Origin: DASTEQ01 sp040905185
Lineage (GTDB): Bacteria > Chloroflexota > Limnocylindria > QHBO01
DNA: 54,615 nt
Direction of reading: 5' to 3'
Assembly: GCA_040905185.1 (NCBI GenBank)
Contig: JBBDRZ010000002.1
Span: 1 to 54,615, forward strand
This document shows positions 35,455-43,521 of the stretch, piece after piece. The notes under the pieces were generated by a model. It was given only the letters and a program-made list of their open reading frames with translations, searched no databases and was not told the origin of the DNA. The number at the start of each line of letters is the position of its first letter. The first letter of the stretch is position 1. Both the position numbers and the translations under genes were made by a program.

Positions 35455-36664
35455 CCGCCGTCTCCCAGGATGGGGTGATGGTCATGTCGCGTGCCGGGAT
35501 CCCGGCGCGGCGGGCCGCGGCGAGCGCCTCGGGGTCGGCGCCGAGGAGGAGCACCTCGACCCCGTAGCCGGACGCCTGCAGGCGGCGCAAGGTGGGGTGA
35601 ATGGCGTGCGGCGACCGGGCGCTGAGGACCACCAGGCTGGCGCCGGCCGGCACGCGCCGGGTGAGCCAGGTCAGCAGGCCGGCCAGCGTCCCCGAGCTGA
35701 TCGGTCCCAGGCGCGCGAGCAGGTCGGTGACCCGACCCAGCTGGGCCGGGCCCGACCGCGACGGCAGGTACGCCACGCGCTGGGCGGTGCCCGAGAATCC
35801 GGCCGCCGCCAGGCCGACCGCGGCGCCGCCGTCGAGCAGGCTGCGGGCCACGGAGGCGGCTGCCACGCAGAGTCCCTCGAAGGCGTCCTCGTCCCAGTCC
35901 ATGGACCAGTCCGCTCCTTCGACCGTCCGGACGTCGAGCACCAGGATCACCTGTCGGCTGCGCGCCGGCTCCCAGCGGCGGCTCACCAGCCGCCCGAGGC
36001 GCGCCGTCGCTCGCCAGTGGATGCGCCGCAGCGGGTCGCCGGGCTGGAAGGGCCGCACCCCGCCGAAGAGTGCCGGGTCGTGGACCAGGCCGCTGCGGGC
36101 GCGCCGCTCTCCGATGGGCGCGCGAGCGGGCGCAACGTCTCGGACGGCCACTGTTCGGGGGGCCACCACCAGCCGGTCGGGGAGCGCACGCTCCTCGGTC
36201 ACCGCGTGGCGTCCCACCAGGTCGCGGATGTGGAGCCGCACCGGACCGAACTCGAACACGCCCCGGTGCCGCGCCTCGAGGTGGAAATGACGGATGACGC
36301 GCTCGTACCAGCCCAGGGCCCAGGTGTTGCGCAGGCTCCGGCGCTGGAGGGCCACGTCGTCCAGGTCGAGGATCCGCTCGCGGACCTCGATCCCGTCGGT
36401 CACGAGGTCGTCGGCGGCGATCCACGGCAGGGGCAGCGCCTTGCGGTTCCAGACCGCCACGTCCAGGTCGACGGTGTCGCCGACCACCGCCCGCCCTGTC
36501 GCCAGCCGACGGTCATAGGCGAGATCGAGCAGCCCGTACCGGGTCCACAGCCGGGTCGCGGCCCCGTACCCGAAGGTGGCGAACGCCAGCAGCAGGAGGC
36601 CCGGGACGCCGGCCACGGCGGCCATCACCGCCATCCCCAACGCGAGGGCGGTCCAGCCGGTCAT
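35432..36664 (-). CDS. DUF58 domain protein (MoxR partner)
   Basis: A 410-aa protein with two N-terminal hydrophobic helices (residues ~3-45), a beta-rich region (~50-170) and the DUF58/VWA-like core with VRPFQPGDPLRRIHWRATARLGRLVSRRWE (~205-235). DUF58 proteins pair with MoxR AAA ATPases, probably in assembly of periplasmic or metal-containing complexes. The ATG at 36664 is preceded by a 16-nt gap from the moxR stop. Confidence 0.82.
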   Translation of the reverse strand: MTGWTALALGMAVMAAVAGVPGLLLLAFATFGYGAATRLWTRYGLLDLAYDRRLATGRAVVGDTVDLDVAVWNRKALPLPWIAADDLVTDGIEVRERILDLDDVALQRRSLRNTWALGWYERVIRHFHLEARHRGVFEFGPVRLHIRDLVGRHAVTEERALPDRLVVAPRTVAVRDVAPARAPIGERRARSGLVHDPALFGGVRPFQPGDPLRRIHWRATARLGRLVSRRWEPARSRQVILVLDVRTVEGADWSMDWDEDAFEGLCVAAASVARSLLDGGAAVGLAAAGFSGTAQRVAYLPSRSGPAQLGRVTDLLARLGPISSGTLAGLLTWLTRRVPAGASLVVLSARSPHAIHPTLRRLQASGYGVEVLLLGADPEALAAARRAGIPARDMTITPSWETADVVELSA

Positions 36665-36680
36665 GGTCTTGGCGTGAGTC

Positions 36681-37646
36681 TCATGGCGTGAGCGGGACGG
36701 GAGCCTCGTCCAGCACGGCGTCGACCACGCTGGCCACGCTGGCCCCGCGCAGCTCACGGTCCAGGTCGAGCAGGATCCGATGGCCGAGCACGGCATGCGC
36801 CACGGCCCGGACGTCGTCGGGCAGGACGAAGGCACGGCCGTCCAGGGCAGCCCACGCCTGCGCGGCGCGGTACAGGGCGACGCTGCTGCGCGGTGACGCG
36901 CCAAGGCGGACGTCGGGATGTTCCCGGGTGGCCCGCACCAGGCTCACCAGGTACGCCTCCACCTCGTCGGCGACCCGGATGACGCGTACCGCGTCGCGGA
37001 GGCCCAGCAGCGCATCGGCGCTGGAGATGGTCGGGACCTGCGTCAGCGGCTCTGCTTGGGCCTGGTGACGTCGGGCGATGGCGTGCTCCGACTCGACGCT
37101 CGGGTAGCCGACCGCGATCCGGAGCAGGAAGCGATCCAGCTGGGCCTCCGGCAGGGCAAACGTCCCCTCCAGCTCGATGGGGTTCTGGGTGGCCAGCACG
37201 ATGAACGGCTCGGGCAGCGGGCGGGCGACCCCGTCGATCGATACCTGCCGCTCCTGCATGGCCTCCAGCAGCGCGGACTGGGTCCGGGGCGTGGCGCGGT
37301 TGATCTCGTCCACCAGCACGACCTGGCTGAAGATCGGTCCGGGCACGAAGCGAAAGCCCTTGCCCTCCAGGATGCTGCTGCCGGTGACGTCGCCGGGCAG
37401 CAGGTCGGGGGTGCCCTGGACGCGCGCGAATGACAGACTGATGGCGCGCGCCACGGCGCGCGCGAGCAGCGTCTTGCCGACCCCCGGCACGTCCTCGATC
37501 AGGGCGTGGCCATCGGCCAGGAGCGTGACGGCCAACAGACGCAGGGCCTCGGGCGCTCCCACGACCGCGGTCGCAACCGCCGAGCGCAGGTCGTCGAAGA
37601 ACGCGGCCGCCTGCCGGCCGACGTCGGTCGGCGCGTCGGCGGTCAT
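36681..37646 (-). CDS. MoxR-family AAA ATPase
   Basis: A 321-aa AAA+ protein with Walker A GVGKTLLARA (~residue 56-65), Walker B VVLVDEINRATP (~110-121), sensor 1 VLATQNPIE (~150-158) and an arginine-rich sensor 2 end (LGASPRSSVALYRAAQAWA). MoxR ATPases act as chaperones with VWA or DUF58 partners, which is the gene directly downstream. It is separated by 4 bp from the trkA-like gene upstream. Confidence 0.92.
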   Translation of the reverse strand: MTADAPTDVGRQAAAFFDDLRSAVATAVVGAPEALRLLAVTLLADGHALIEDVPGVGKTLLARAVARAISLSFARVQGTPDLLPGDVTGSSILEGKGFRFVPGPIFSQVVLVDEINRATPRTQSALLEAMQERQVSIDGVARPLPEPFIVLATQNPIELEGTFALPEAQLDRFLLRIAVGYPSVESEHAIARRHQAQAEPLTQVPTISSADALLGLRDAVRVIRVADEVEAYLVSLVRATREHPDVRLGASPRSSVALYRAAQAWAALDGRAFVLPDDVRAVAHAVLGHRILLDLDRELRGASVASVVDAVLDEAPVPLTP

Positions 37647-37650
37647 CGGT

Positions 37651-38310
37651 CTAGTCGCCGATCAGGAGCTGCCGGAGCTCCGGTTCTCGTTCGGACGAGG
37701 TCACCGCCAGCATCCGGTCCCCGTCCATGAGCTTGGTTTCGGGGCGGACCGCGACGGCTTTCGAACCGCGCAGGATGACGGCCACCGAGGTGCCCTCCGG
37801 CAGGGTCAGCTCCCGCAGCTCGCGCCCGACCGCGGGCGAGTCGGCGGTCAGCTGGGCCTCGACGATCTCCAGCTCACCTCCCTCCAGCTCGGCCAGGTGG
37901 AGGAGGTCGTGGATCGGGATCTCATGCTCGATGACGCCCAGGATGGTGCGGGTGGGGCTGACCGTTTCGTCGATGGCCAGCTGCCGGAAGAGGTGCTCGT
38001 TCTTCGGGTTGTTCACCCGGGCGATGGCCCGCGGGACGTTGAAATGCATCTTCGCCACCTGGCACGCCACCAGGTTGTCCTCGTCGTCGCCGGTCACCGC
38101 CGCCACGACATCCGCGCGCCCCATGCCCGCCAGCTCCTGGTAGCGACCCTCGCACCCGTCGTTGGGCACCACGATGCTGCCCAGCTCCTCCGCGATCTGG
38201 CGGGCGCGACTGGCGTCCTTTTCGATCATGACCACCTCGTGGCCGGCGTGCAGCAACTCCTTGGTGAGGTAGTAGCCGACGTTTCCGCCCCCGATCACGA
38301 CCACGTACAT
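37651..38310 (-). CDS. TrkA-type K+ channel regulatory protein (RCK domains N and C)
   Basis: A 219-aa peripheral regulator of Trk/Ktr potassium transport. Residues 1-~125 are a Rossmann RCK_N domain with GGGNVGYYLTKELL and the acidic end of strand 2 (VVMIEKD); ~140-215 are an RCK_C domain (HLAELEGGELEIVEAQLTADSPAVGRELREL). It binds NAD(H) or ADP/ATP. Only 1 bp separates it from a second RCK_N gene. No trkH/ktrB membrane subunit is present in the window. Confidence 0.88.
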   Translation of the reverse strand: MYVVVIGGGNVGYYLTKELLHAGHEVVMIEKDASRARQIAEELGSIVVPNDGCEGRYQELAGMGRADVVAAVTGDDEDNLVACQVAKMHFNVPRAIARVNNPKNEHLFRQLAIDETVSPTRTILGVIEHEIPIHDLLHLAELEGGELEIVEAQLTADSPAVGRELRELTLPEGTSVAVILRGSKAVAVRPETKLMDGDRMLAVTSSEREPELRQLLIGD

Positions 38311-38311
38311 G

Positions 38312-38815
38312 TCAGCTCCCCTCCGGCGCCGCCGCAGCGGCGCGGCTGCCGGGGGGTGGAGCGCCGCGCATCGGCTCCGCGGTGGGCTCCTCGACCATGC
38401 CGTTGGTGGCCGCCGCTCCGTCGACCGCAGCGGTGGCCAGCGCCGAGGACAGGATGTTGGTCCGGCAGATGGTCTCCAGCCCCAGGGTCCGATAGGCCTT
38501 CGCCCGCAACGGGTCGTTGATCTTGGCGATGACGCGCGGTACGCCGAACACGTGCTTGGCCAGCTGGGCGGCCATCACGTTCCGGTTGTCACCTTCGGTC
38601 AGGGCCATGACGATGTCCGCCATCTCGGCTTCGGCACCCCGCAGGACGTCCTCGTCCGACCCGTTGCCGCGGATGGTGATGCCGCTGTAGTCCGTGGGCA
38701 GCCGCTCGAAGGCGCGCGGGTTGACGTCCAGCACGGTCACGTGATGACCCTGCTGGTCGAGCTGCACGGCGGTCTGGGCACCCACTCGTCCGCAGCCGAT
38801 GATGATGACTCTCAT
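38312..38815 (-). CDS. TrkA-N (RCK_N) NAD-binding protein without RCK_C
   Basis: A 167-aa protein consisting of one RCK_N Rossmann domain (MRVIIIGCGRVGAQTAVQLDQQGHHVTVLDVNP, ~1-33; ALTEGDNRNVMAAQLAKHVFGVPRVIAKINDP, ~78-109) followed by a low-complexity Ala/Pro/Gly tail (~135-167) instead of an RCK_C domain. The ATG at 38815 overlaps the Usp stop by 4 bp. It probably pairs with the neighbouring full-length RCK protein as a heteromeric ring, as inferred from adjacency. Confidence 0.85.
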   Translation of the reverse strand: MRVIIIGCGRVGAQTAVQLDQQGHHVTVLDVNPRAFERLPTDYSGITIRGNGSDEDVLRGAEAEMADIVMALTEGDNRNVMAAQLAKHVFGVPRVIAKINDPLRAKAYRTLGLETICRTNILSSALATAAVDGAAATNGMVEEPTAEPMRGAPPPGSRAAAAAPEGS

Positions 38816-39318
38816 GGGGACAGTGCCAGCTCCTCGGTTCGCGCCCGGAGGCACCAGACCGGCGCCTTCGAGTTGCGCATGACGTAGGGGACCGTCCGTC
38901 CGGCGTCCCAACTGCCGCCGAACCGGCGCTTATAGCGTAGCCCCATCACGATCAGGTCGGCGCTGGAAGCCACCGCCTCGTCCACGATGGCCGGCCCCGC
39001 CGCGCGGGCCTGGATCATGCCCACCCGGTTCGGGATGCGGCGCGCCTCGAGGAACTCGGCTCCGCGGTCCAGGATCTCGTCGGCGAAGGCGATGGCCTTG
39101 TCGTCCTGGGTGTCCAGCGTCCGCTCGAAGCCGACCTCGATGACGTGGACCAGCACGATCTCCGCCGCATCCGCACCGCTCTTCGCCGGCTGGCCGGCCA
39201 GGAGCAGCGCGCCGAGGCTGAGGGCGTCGTCGTCCGCGTCCCCGCCGGCCAGCGGAATCAGGAGCCGGCGATACGGGAGCAGCAGGAGATCCGATTCCGA
39301 AGGGCGTCGGCGGAACAT
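38812..39318 (-). CDS. Universal stress protein family (UspA-like)
   Basis: A 168-aa Usp-fold protein: YRRLLIPLAGGDADDDALSLGALLLAG at the start, IVLVHVIEVG for strand 2, and SSADLIVMGLRYKRR...VPYVMRNSKAPVW at the end. The G-x2-G-x9-G(S/T) ATP loop is degenerate, so ATP binding is uncertain. It heads the operon with two RCK proteins, as Usp proteins often do with potassium transport genes. Confidence 0.85.
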   Translation of the reverse strand: MFRRRPSESDLLLLPYRRLLIPLAGGDADDDALSLGALLLAGQPAKSGADAAEIVLVHVIEVGFERTLDTQDDKAIAFADEILDRGAEFLEARRIPNRVGMIQARAAGPAIVDEAVASSADLIVMGLRYKRRFGGSWDAGRTVPYVMRNSKAPVWCLRARTEELALSP

Positions 39319-39327
39319 CGGAGCGAT

Positions 39328-39333
39328 ATCCTA
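39328..39333 (-). promoter_or_regulatory. -10 hexamer near the usp start
   Basis: Minus-strand TAGGAT, 9 nt before the ATG at 39318. The expected leader is 2-3 nt. No clear -35. Confidence 0.35.
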
Positions 39334-39372
39334 GCCGCCGGCCGCGTGCGGGACGGGGGTCACGGGGATCGG

Positions 39373-40104
39373 TCAGCGGCCGTGGCTGAGCCGCTCCGCC
39401 AGCCAGCTCGGCAGGTGCCGTTCGCGCATGAGCTGCTGGGTGCGTTCGATGTCGTAGTCCACCCGGCGGAACTCCACGCTCCCCGCGTCCAGGTCCAGCA
39501 CCGCGTAGGAGCTGGCCCGGTTGCCGTCGCGCGGCTGGCCCACGCTCCCCGGGTTCAGCATCAGACGCCCGCCCGGCAGCGCGGTGTGGCTGCCTGCAGA
39601 GGTCGCCACCCGGGTCACCGCCCCGTCGGACGCGGCGTACAGGACCGGGTAGTGGGTATGTCCGAACAGGCAGATGCGGGTCGCGAACTCGGCCAGGTTG
39701 GCCCGGGCCACCTCGGCCGATACGATGTACTCCCAGATCGGATCGCGCGGCGACCCGTGCACGGCGGTCAGCTCTCCCTGGGTGCGACGTTCCGGCAACG
39801 CGGCGAGGTACTCGCGCGAGTCGGCGGTGAGCACGCCCGCCGTCCAGGCGATGGCCGAAGCCGCGGCGTCGTTGAACCAGGTCACGTCCACCAGGCCGAC
39901 CGCCGCGCCGTCGTGGTTGCCCATCACCGCGCGGGCGTCATGCTGGCGGATGCGATCGATGACCTCGTTGGGCTGCGGACCGTAGCCTACGATGTCCCCG
40001 CACACCCAGAACTCGTCCACGGCCGCCTGGGTCGACAGATCCTCGAGGACCGCGTCGAGCGCGACCAAGTTGGCGTGAATGTCCGACAGGACCGCGAGGC
40101 GCAT
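39373..40104 (-). CDS. YfcE/MJ0936-type metallophosphoesterase
   Basis: A 243-aa calcineurin-like phosphoesterase with all metal-site blocks: SDIHANL (~residue 7-13), GDIVGYGPQ (~38-46), MGNHDGA (~62-68), TAVHGSP and LFGHTHYP (~150-157). Family members hydrolyse phosphodiesters or nucleotides; the substrate is unknown. I placed the start at 40104 because MRLAVLSDIHAN is the normal N-terminus; the longer frame upstream has no family similarity. A TACACT -10-like hexamer lies 9 nt before it. Confidence 0.88.
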   Translation of the reverse strand: MRLAVLSDIHANLVALDAVLEDLSTQAAVDEFWVCGDIVGYGPQPNEVIDRIRQHDARAVMGNHDGAAVGLVDVTWFNDAAASAIAWTAGVLTADSREYLAALPERRTQGELTAVHGSPRDPIWEYIVSAEVARANLAEFATRICLFGHTHYPVLYAASDGAVTRVATSAGSHTALPGGRLMLNPGSVGQPRDGNRASSYAVLDLDAGSVEFRRVDYDIERTQQLMRERHLPSWLAERLSHGR

Positions 40105-40113
40105 CGGCCGGCG

Positions 40114-40119
40114 AGTGTA
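40114..40119 (-). promoter_or_regulatory. -10 hexamer near the phosphoesterase start
   Basis: Minus-strand TACACT, 9 nt before the ATG at 40104, in a spacer with no Shine-Dalgarno. Confidence 0.35.
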
Positions 40120-40276
40120 CGGAAAATGCTCCCTCGGCGCCTTTCGGTCTTCCCGGAAGCGGGCGGTTTCGCGGCCGGCTCTCGCATCGGCCCCGCGCCG
40201 TTCCCGGTTACCCATACTCGGCACCGCGGAAGCAGGAGCGCCAGTTTCCCGCTCCGCCCCTCGTCGGGCAAGGCAG

Positions 40277-40333
40277 TTATCCACCAATCCCGCCGGAAGG
40301 TGCGCATCTGTGGATAACTCGCCCGGCTATACT
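40277..40333 (+). promoter_or_regulatory. Two DnaA-box-like sites upstream of a TATACT promoter element
   Basis: TTATCCACC (40277-40285, one mismatch to the DnaA box) and TGTGGATAA (40309-40317, perfect, opposite orientation) face each other 23 bp apart. TATACT follows at 40328-40333 and probably serves the gene at 40383. No AT-rich unwinding region is seen, so this is not an obvious origin. Confidence 0.5.
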
Positions 40334-40382
40334 CGCCTCAGATGGCGCCTCACCCCCTCGGGGCGAGTACGATCGGGACTCG

Positions 40383-40814
40383 GTGGCACTGCTGAGCGAA
40401 ACATTGCCACCGCGCTTCGCTCACGACAGCGAAGCCGAATTGGCCAGAGTTCTCGACTTCTACCAGGTCTCGTGGCGCTACGAACCCGACGTCTTTCCCA
40501 TCTCGTGGAGCCCCACAGGGGCGGTCATCGAGTCGTTCGCGCCCGACTTCTACCTCCCTGAGCTGGAGCTGTACGTGGAGCTGACCACCCTGCGCCAGGC
40601 CCTGGTGCGCAAGAAGAACCGCAAGCTGCGCCTCCTGCGTCAGCTGTATCCCGACGTGCGGATCAAGCTCCTGTATGCCCGCGACTTCCAGGCGCTCATG
40701 GTCAAGTACGGGCGCCTTGGCTTCCTGCTCGAGATGAACGGGGCCAATGGCAACGGGGCCCGCGGCAACGGGGCCCGCGGCCACGGGGCCAACGGCAATG
40801 TGACCGCACGGTGA
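40383..40814 (+). CDS. Unrecognised protein with nuclease-like core, coupled to hpt
   Basis: A 143-aa protein with GTG start. Residues ~35-115 contain SWSPTGAVIESFAPDFYLPELELYVELTTLRQALVRKKNRKLRLLRQLYPDVRIKLLYARDF; the PDFYLPE...VELT...KN spacing resembles PD-(D/E)XK nucleases, but I would not assign activity. The C-terminus is four tandem pentapeptides (N/H-G-A-N/R-G), encoded by a 15-bp DNA repeat. Its stop overlaps hpt by 4 bp (GTGA), so both are translated together. Confidence 0.68.
   Translation: MALLSETLPPRFAHDSEAELARVLDFYQVSWRYEPDVFPISWSPTGAVIESFAPDFYLPELELYVELTTLRQALVRKKNRKLRLLRQLYPDVRIKLLYARDFQALMVKYGRLGFLLEMNGANGNGARGNGARGHGANGNVTAR
40737..40796 (+). repeat. Four tandem 15-bp repeats inside the gene at 40383
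   Basis: Units of AACGGGGCC(C/A)(G/A)(C/T)GGC type at 40737, 40752, 40767 and 40782. The second and third are identical. In-frame, so copy-number change would lengthen or shorten the tail by five residues. Confidence 0.9.
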
Positions 40815-41389
40815 GCGAAGCCACGGCCACCACCATCCATGCCGACGTGCAGGAGGTCCTGCTCACCGAGGACCAGATCCAGGCTCGGGTGGCCGAGCTG
40901 GGCGGCCAGCTGAACGCCGACTACACGGGCCTGGAGCCGGTCCTGATCAGTGTCCTGAAGGGCTCGATCGTGTTCCTGGCCGATCTCGTGCGCAGCATGG
41001 AGCTGCCGCTGTCGATCGACATCATGGAGGTCAGCAGCTACGGGGCGGCGACCGAGACCAGCGGCCAGGTGCGCATCCTGAAGGACCTGTCCAACCCGAT
41101 CGAGGGCCGGCACGTGATCGTGGTCGAGGACATCATCGACACCGGTCTGACCCTCAATTACCTGCTCCGCTACCTGCGCGAGAAGGGGCCCGCCTCGCTC
41201 CGCATCTGCTGCCTGCTGGACAAGCCCGCCCGCCGGCTGACCGAGATTCCCATCGACTACGTGGGGTTTACGATCCCGGACCGATTCGTGGTCGGCTACG
41301 GGCTCGACTATGGGGAGCGCTACCGGAACCTGCCGTACGTGGGAGTCCTGCGTCCGTCCGTCTACGGGCTCGACAACCCGGAGGCCTGA
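40811..41389 (+). CDS. hpt: Hypoxanthine phosphoribosyltransferase
   Basis: Hpt salvages hypoxanthine (and guanine) to IMP/GMP with PRPP. The 192-aa product has LISVLKGSIVFLADLVR (~residue 46-62), the 13-residue PRPP motif VVEDIIDTGLTLN (~102-114), and the hood/closing segment VVGYGLDYGERYRNLPYVGVL. Normal length. Given the defective cyclohydrolase domain in PurH, salvage may matter more here. Confidence 0.95.
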   Translation: MSEATATTIHADVQEVLLTEDQIQARVAELGGQLNADYTGLEPVLISVLKGSIVFLADLVRSMELPLSIDIMEVSSYGAATETSGQVRILKDLSNPIEGRHVIVVEDIIDTGLTLNYLLRYLREKGPASLRICCLLDKPARRLTEIPIDYVGFTIPDRFVVGYGLDYGERYRNLPYVGVLRPSVYGLDNPEA

Positions 41390-41392
41390 GCG

Positions 41393-41827
41393 GTGGACGA
41401 GTCCGGTCGGCCACGGCGGTACCGGATCCTCATCCTGTTCGGCAGCCTGCTGATGATCGCGGCCGCCTTCCTGCCCTGGTGGCGGGCGGGCGGGGAGCTG
41501 GTGAGCGGTGTTGAGCTGCCGGCCTCGAGCGGGATCGGCCTGGAGGGGCCGGGCGTGATCATCTTCGCCGCGGCCATCCTGTCCCTGGCGCTGCTCGATA
41601 TCGGCTACGCGCGCGGACGCTGGGGGTTTGCCCTCGACGCGCCGGGCATCTACCTGATCCTGGGCCTGGCGGCGGCGGCCGCCCTGGTATGGCGGGCCTG
41701 GGAGCTATGGGCGGTTTCCTACCTGCCGCTGCCGCAGAACTCGCCGGGCCTCATCCTGGCCATCGTGGGGGTCGGCCTGTTCCTGTACGGCGCGGGCACC
41801 GGTGTGGGGACACGGCGCACCTTCTGA
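41393..41827 (+). CDS. Four-helix membrane protein of unknown function
   Basis: A 144-aa protein with GTG start, 3 bp after hpt. Four hydrophobic helices (residues ~10-27, ~50-68, ~82-103 and ~115-135) with a WW pair after the first helix. No family recognised; its link to hpt is only by operon position. Confidence 0.65.
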   Translation: MDESGRPRRYRILILFGSLLMIAAAFLPWWRAGGELVSGVELPASSGIGLEGPGVIIFAAAILSLALLDIGYARGRWGFALDAPGIYLILGLAAAAALVWRAWELWAVSYLPLPQNSPGLILAIVGVGLFLYGAGTGVGTRRTF

Positions 41828-41853
41828 CGGGCTCAGATTCTGAGCGGTGGAGC

Positions 41854-41967
41854 CTAGCGTGGCAGCAGCAGCGGGATGAGGACGATCCAGCCTGCGACCA
41901 CGACCACCAACAACGCTCCCAGCAGAAGCATGGGCCGGAGGTCCGGGCGGTAGGGCGGACCCGCCAT
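41854..41967 (-). CDS. Candidate 37-aa single-helix membrane peptide
   Basis: ATG at 41967 to TAG at 41854, 37 aa: a short polar start (MAGPPYRPDLRPM) and one transmembrane helix (LLLGALLVVVVAGWIVLIPLLL). It lies 25 bp downstream of livF on the same strand. No good Shine-Dalgarno. The composition is convincing for a membrane helix, but expression is unproved. Confidence 0.42.
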   Translation of the reverse strand: MAGPPYRPDLRPMLLLGALLVVVVAGWIVLIPLLLPR

Positions 41968-41992
41968 CAGCTTGCGTCGCTCCCGGATCGGT

Positions 41993-42703
41993 CTAGATCT
42001 CGCCCAGGTAGGCCTGGCGGACCTGCTGGTTGGCCGCCAGGTTCTCAGCGCTGTCGGCGAGGATGATCTGGCCCGTCTGGAGCACGTATCCGCGGCCGGC
42101 CAGGTTGAGCGCCATCTGAGCGTTCTGTTCGACCAGCAGGACGGTGTTCCCCTGGGCGTTGATGTCGCGGATGATCTCGAAGATCTGCTCGGTCAGGATG
42201 GGGGAGAGGCCCATCGACGGCTCGTCCAGGAGCAGGACCGACGGACGAGCCATCAGGGCCCGACCGATGGCCAGCATCTGCTGCTCTCCACCCGACAGCG
42301 TGCCGGCCTTCTGGGTGCGCCGTTCGGCCAGGCGCGGAAAGTAGCCATACACCAGGTCGAGTTCGGCGGCCACCGGACCCCTGCGGCTGAACGCGCCCAT
42401 CAGCAGGTTCTCGTACACGCTCATCCGCGCGAACACGCCGCGCCCCTCGGGCGCCTGGGCAATCCCCATGGCCACGATCTCGTGTGGCTTGCGGGTGTGG
42501 ATGTCCTCGCCCTTGAAGCGCACCGTCCCTGACCGGGCGCGGGTGATGCCGCTGATCGTGCGCAGGGTGGTGGACTTCCCCGCCCCGTTCGAGCCGATGA
42601 GGGTCACGATCTCGCCCTCGTCCACGGTCAGCGACACACCCTTCAGGGCCTCGATGTTGCCGTAGAAGGTGTGGACGCCCTCGAGTTCGAGCAGGTGGGC
42701 CAT
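41993..42703 (-). CDS. livF: Branched-chain amino-acid ABC transporter ATPase LivF
   Basis: A 236-aa ATPase with Walker A IGSNGAGKST (~residue 38-47), the Q-loop, signature LSGGEQQMLAIGRALM (~135-150), Walker B PSVLLLDEPSMGL (~155-167) and the H-loop. The HTFYGNIEALKGVSL start is typical of LivF. It energises uptake together with LivG. The stop of livG overlaps the livF start (1 base shared in TGATG). Confidence 0.94.
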   Translation of the reverse strand: MAHLLELEGVHTFYGNIEALKGVSLTVDEGEIVTLIGSNGAGKSTTLRTISGITRARSGTVRFKGEDIHTRKPHEIVAMGIAQAPEGRGVFARMSVYENLLMGAFSRRGPVAAELDLVYGYFPRLAERRTQKAGTLSGGEQQMLAIGRALMARPSVLLLDEPSMGLSPILTEQIFEIIRDINAQGNTVLLVEQNAQMALNLAGRGYVLQTGQIILADSAENLAANQQVRQAYLGEI

Positions 42704-43521
42704 CAGGCGGTCGCCTGCTTGCCCAGGTAGGCCTCGATCACGCGCGGGTTGGCACGGATCTCCTCGGGCGTGCCCTCGGCGATCTTCTCGCCGTAGTCGA
42801 GGACCGTGATCCGCTCGCTGACGCCCATGACCACCTTCATGTCGTGCTCGATCAGCAGGATCGTCAGGTGGAGGTCATGTCGCAGCCGCCCGATGAACTC
42901 GGTCATGCGCCGCGTCTCGCGTGGGTTCATCCCGGCGGTCGGCTCATCCAGGAGGAGCAGGACCGGATCGCTGGCCAGGGCACGGGCCACCTCCAGCCGG
43001 CGCTGGTCGCCGTACGGCAGGTTCTTGGCCAGCTCATGGGCCCTCCGGCGCCGGATGCCGACGAGCTCCAGCAGCTCAAAGGAACGCTCCTCGATGGCCT
43101 CCTCTTCGTGCCGGATGCCGGGGAGGCGGAAGACCGACGCGAACCATGCACCGGAGGATCGGACGTGGCGGCCGACCATGACATTGGCCAGGACGGTCAT
43201 GTTCTGGAACAGGCGGATGTTCTGGTAGGTGCGTGCCACGCCCAGCTCCGCGACCTGGTGGGGAGCGACGTTGGTGATGTCGATCCCGTCGAGGGTGATC
43301 TGCCCCGACGTCGGATGGTAGATGCCGCTCAGCTGGTTGAAGAACGTGGTCTTGCCGGCCCCATTGGGGCCGATGATGGACACGATGGAATGACGCGGGA
43401 TGTTGAAGTCGATCTCGCGGTTGGCGACCAGGCCCTCGAACTGCTTGGTCACGCCCCTCGCTTCGAGGAGGATGCCCTGCGCCTCGACCTGCTCGGTGCT
43501 GTCCGCGGTCGACACAGTCAT
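42703..43521 (-). CDS. livG: Branched-chain amino-acid ABC transporter ATPase LivG
   Basis: A 272-aa ATPase with Walker A IGPNGAGKTT (~residue 48-57), the long LivG-type insertion (RTYQNIRLFQNMTVLANVMVGRHVRS), LPYGDQRRLEVARAL as a variant signature motif, Walker B LLLLDEPTAGMNP and the H-loop LIEHDMKVVM. I chose the ATG at 43521 because it overlaps livM by 4 bp and yields the family length. Confidence 0.94.
   Translation of the reverse strand: MTVSTADSTEQVEAQGILLEARGVTKQFEGLVANREIDFNIPRHSIVSIIGPNGAGKTTFFNQLSGIYHPTSGQITLDGIDITNVAPHQVAELGVARTYQNIRLFQNMTVLANVMVGRHVRSSGAWFASVFRLPGIRHEEEAIEERSFELLELVGIRRRRAHELAKNLPYGDQRRLEVARALASDPVLLLLDEPTAGMNPRETRRMTEFIGRLRHDLHLTILLIEHDMKVVMGVSERITVLDYGEKIAEGTPEEIRANPRVIEAYLGKQATA

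Noticed and set aside
40277..40333. Replication origin around the DnaA boxes
   Set aside because: Only two boxes, no AT-rich unwinding element, and no dnaA, dnaN or parA/parB genes nearby.
40342..40395. 17-codon upstream frame overlapping the GTG of the gene at 40383
   Set aside because: It would start 8 nt after TATACT, so it could be a leaderless leader peptide, but the peptide has no notable run of regulatory codons and the evidence is only positional.
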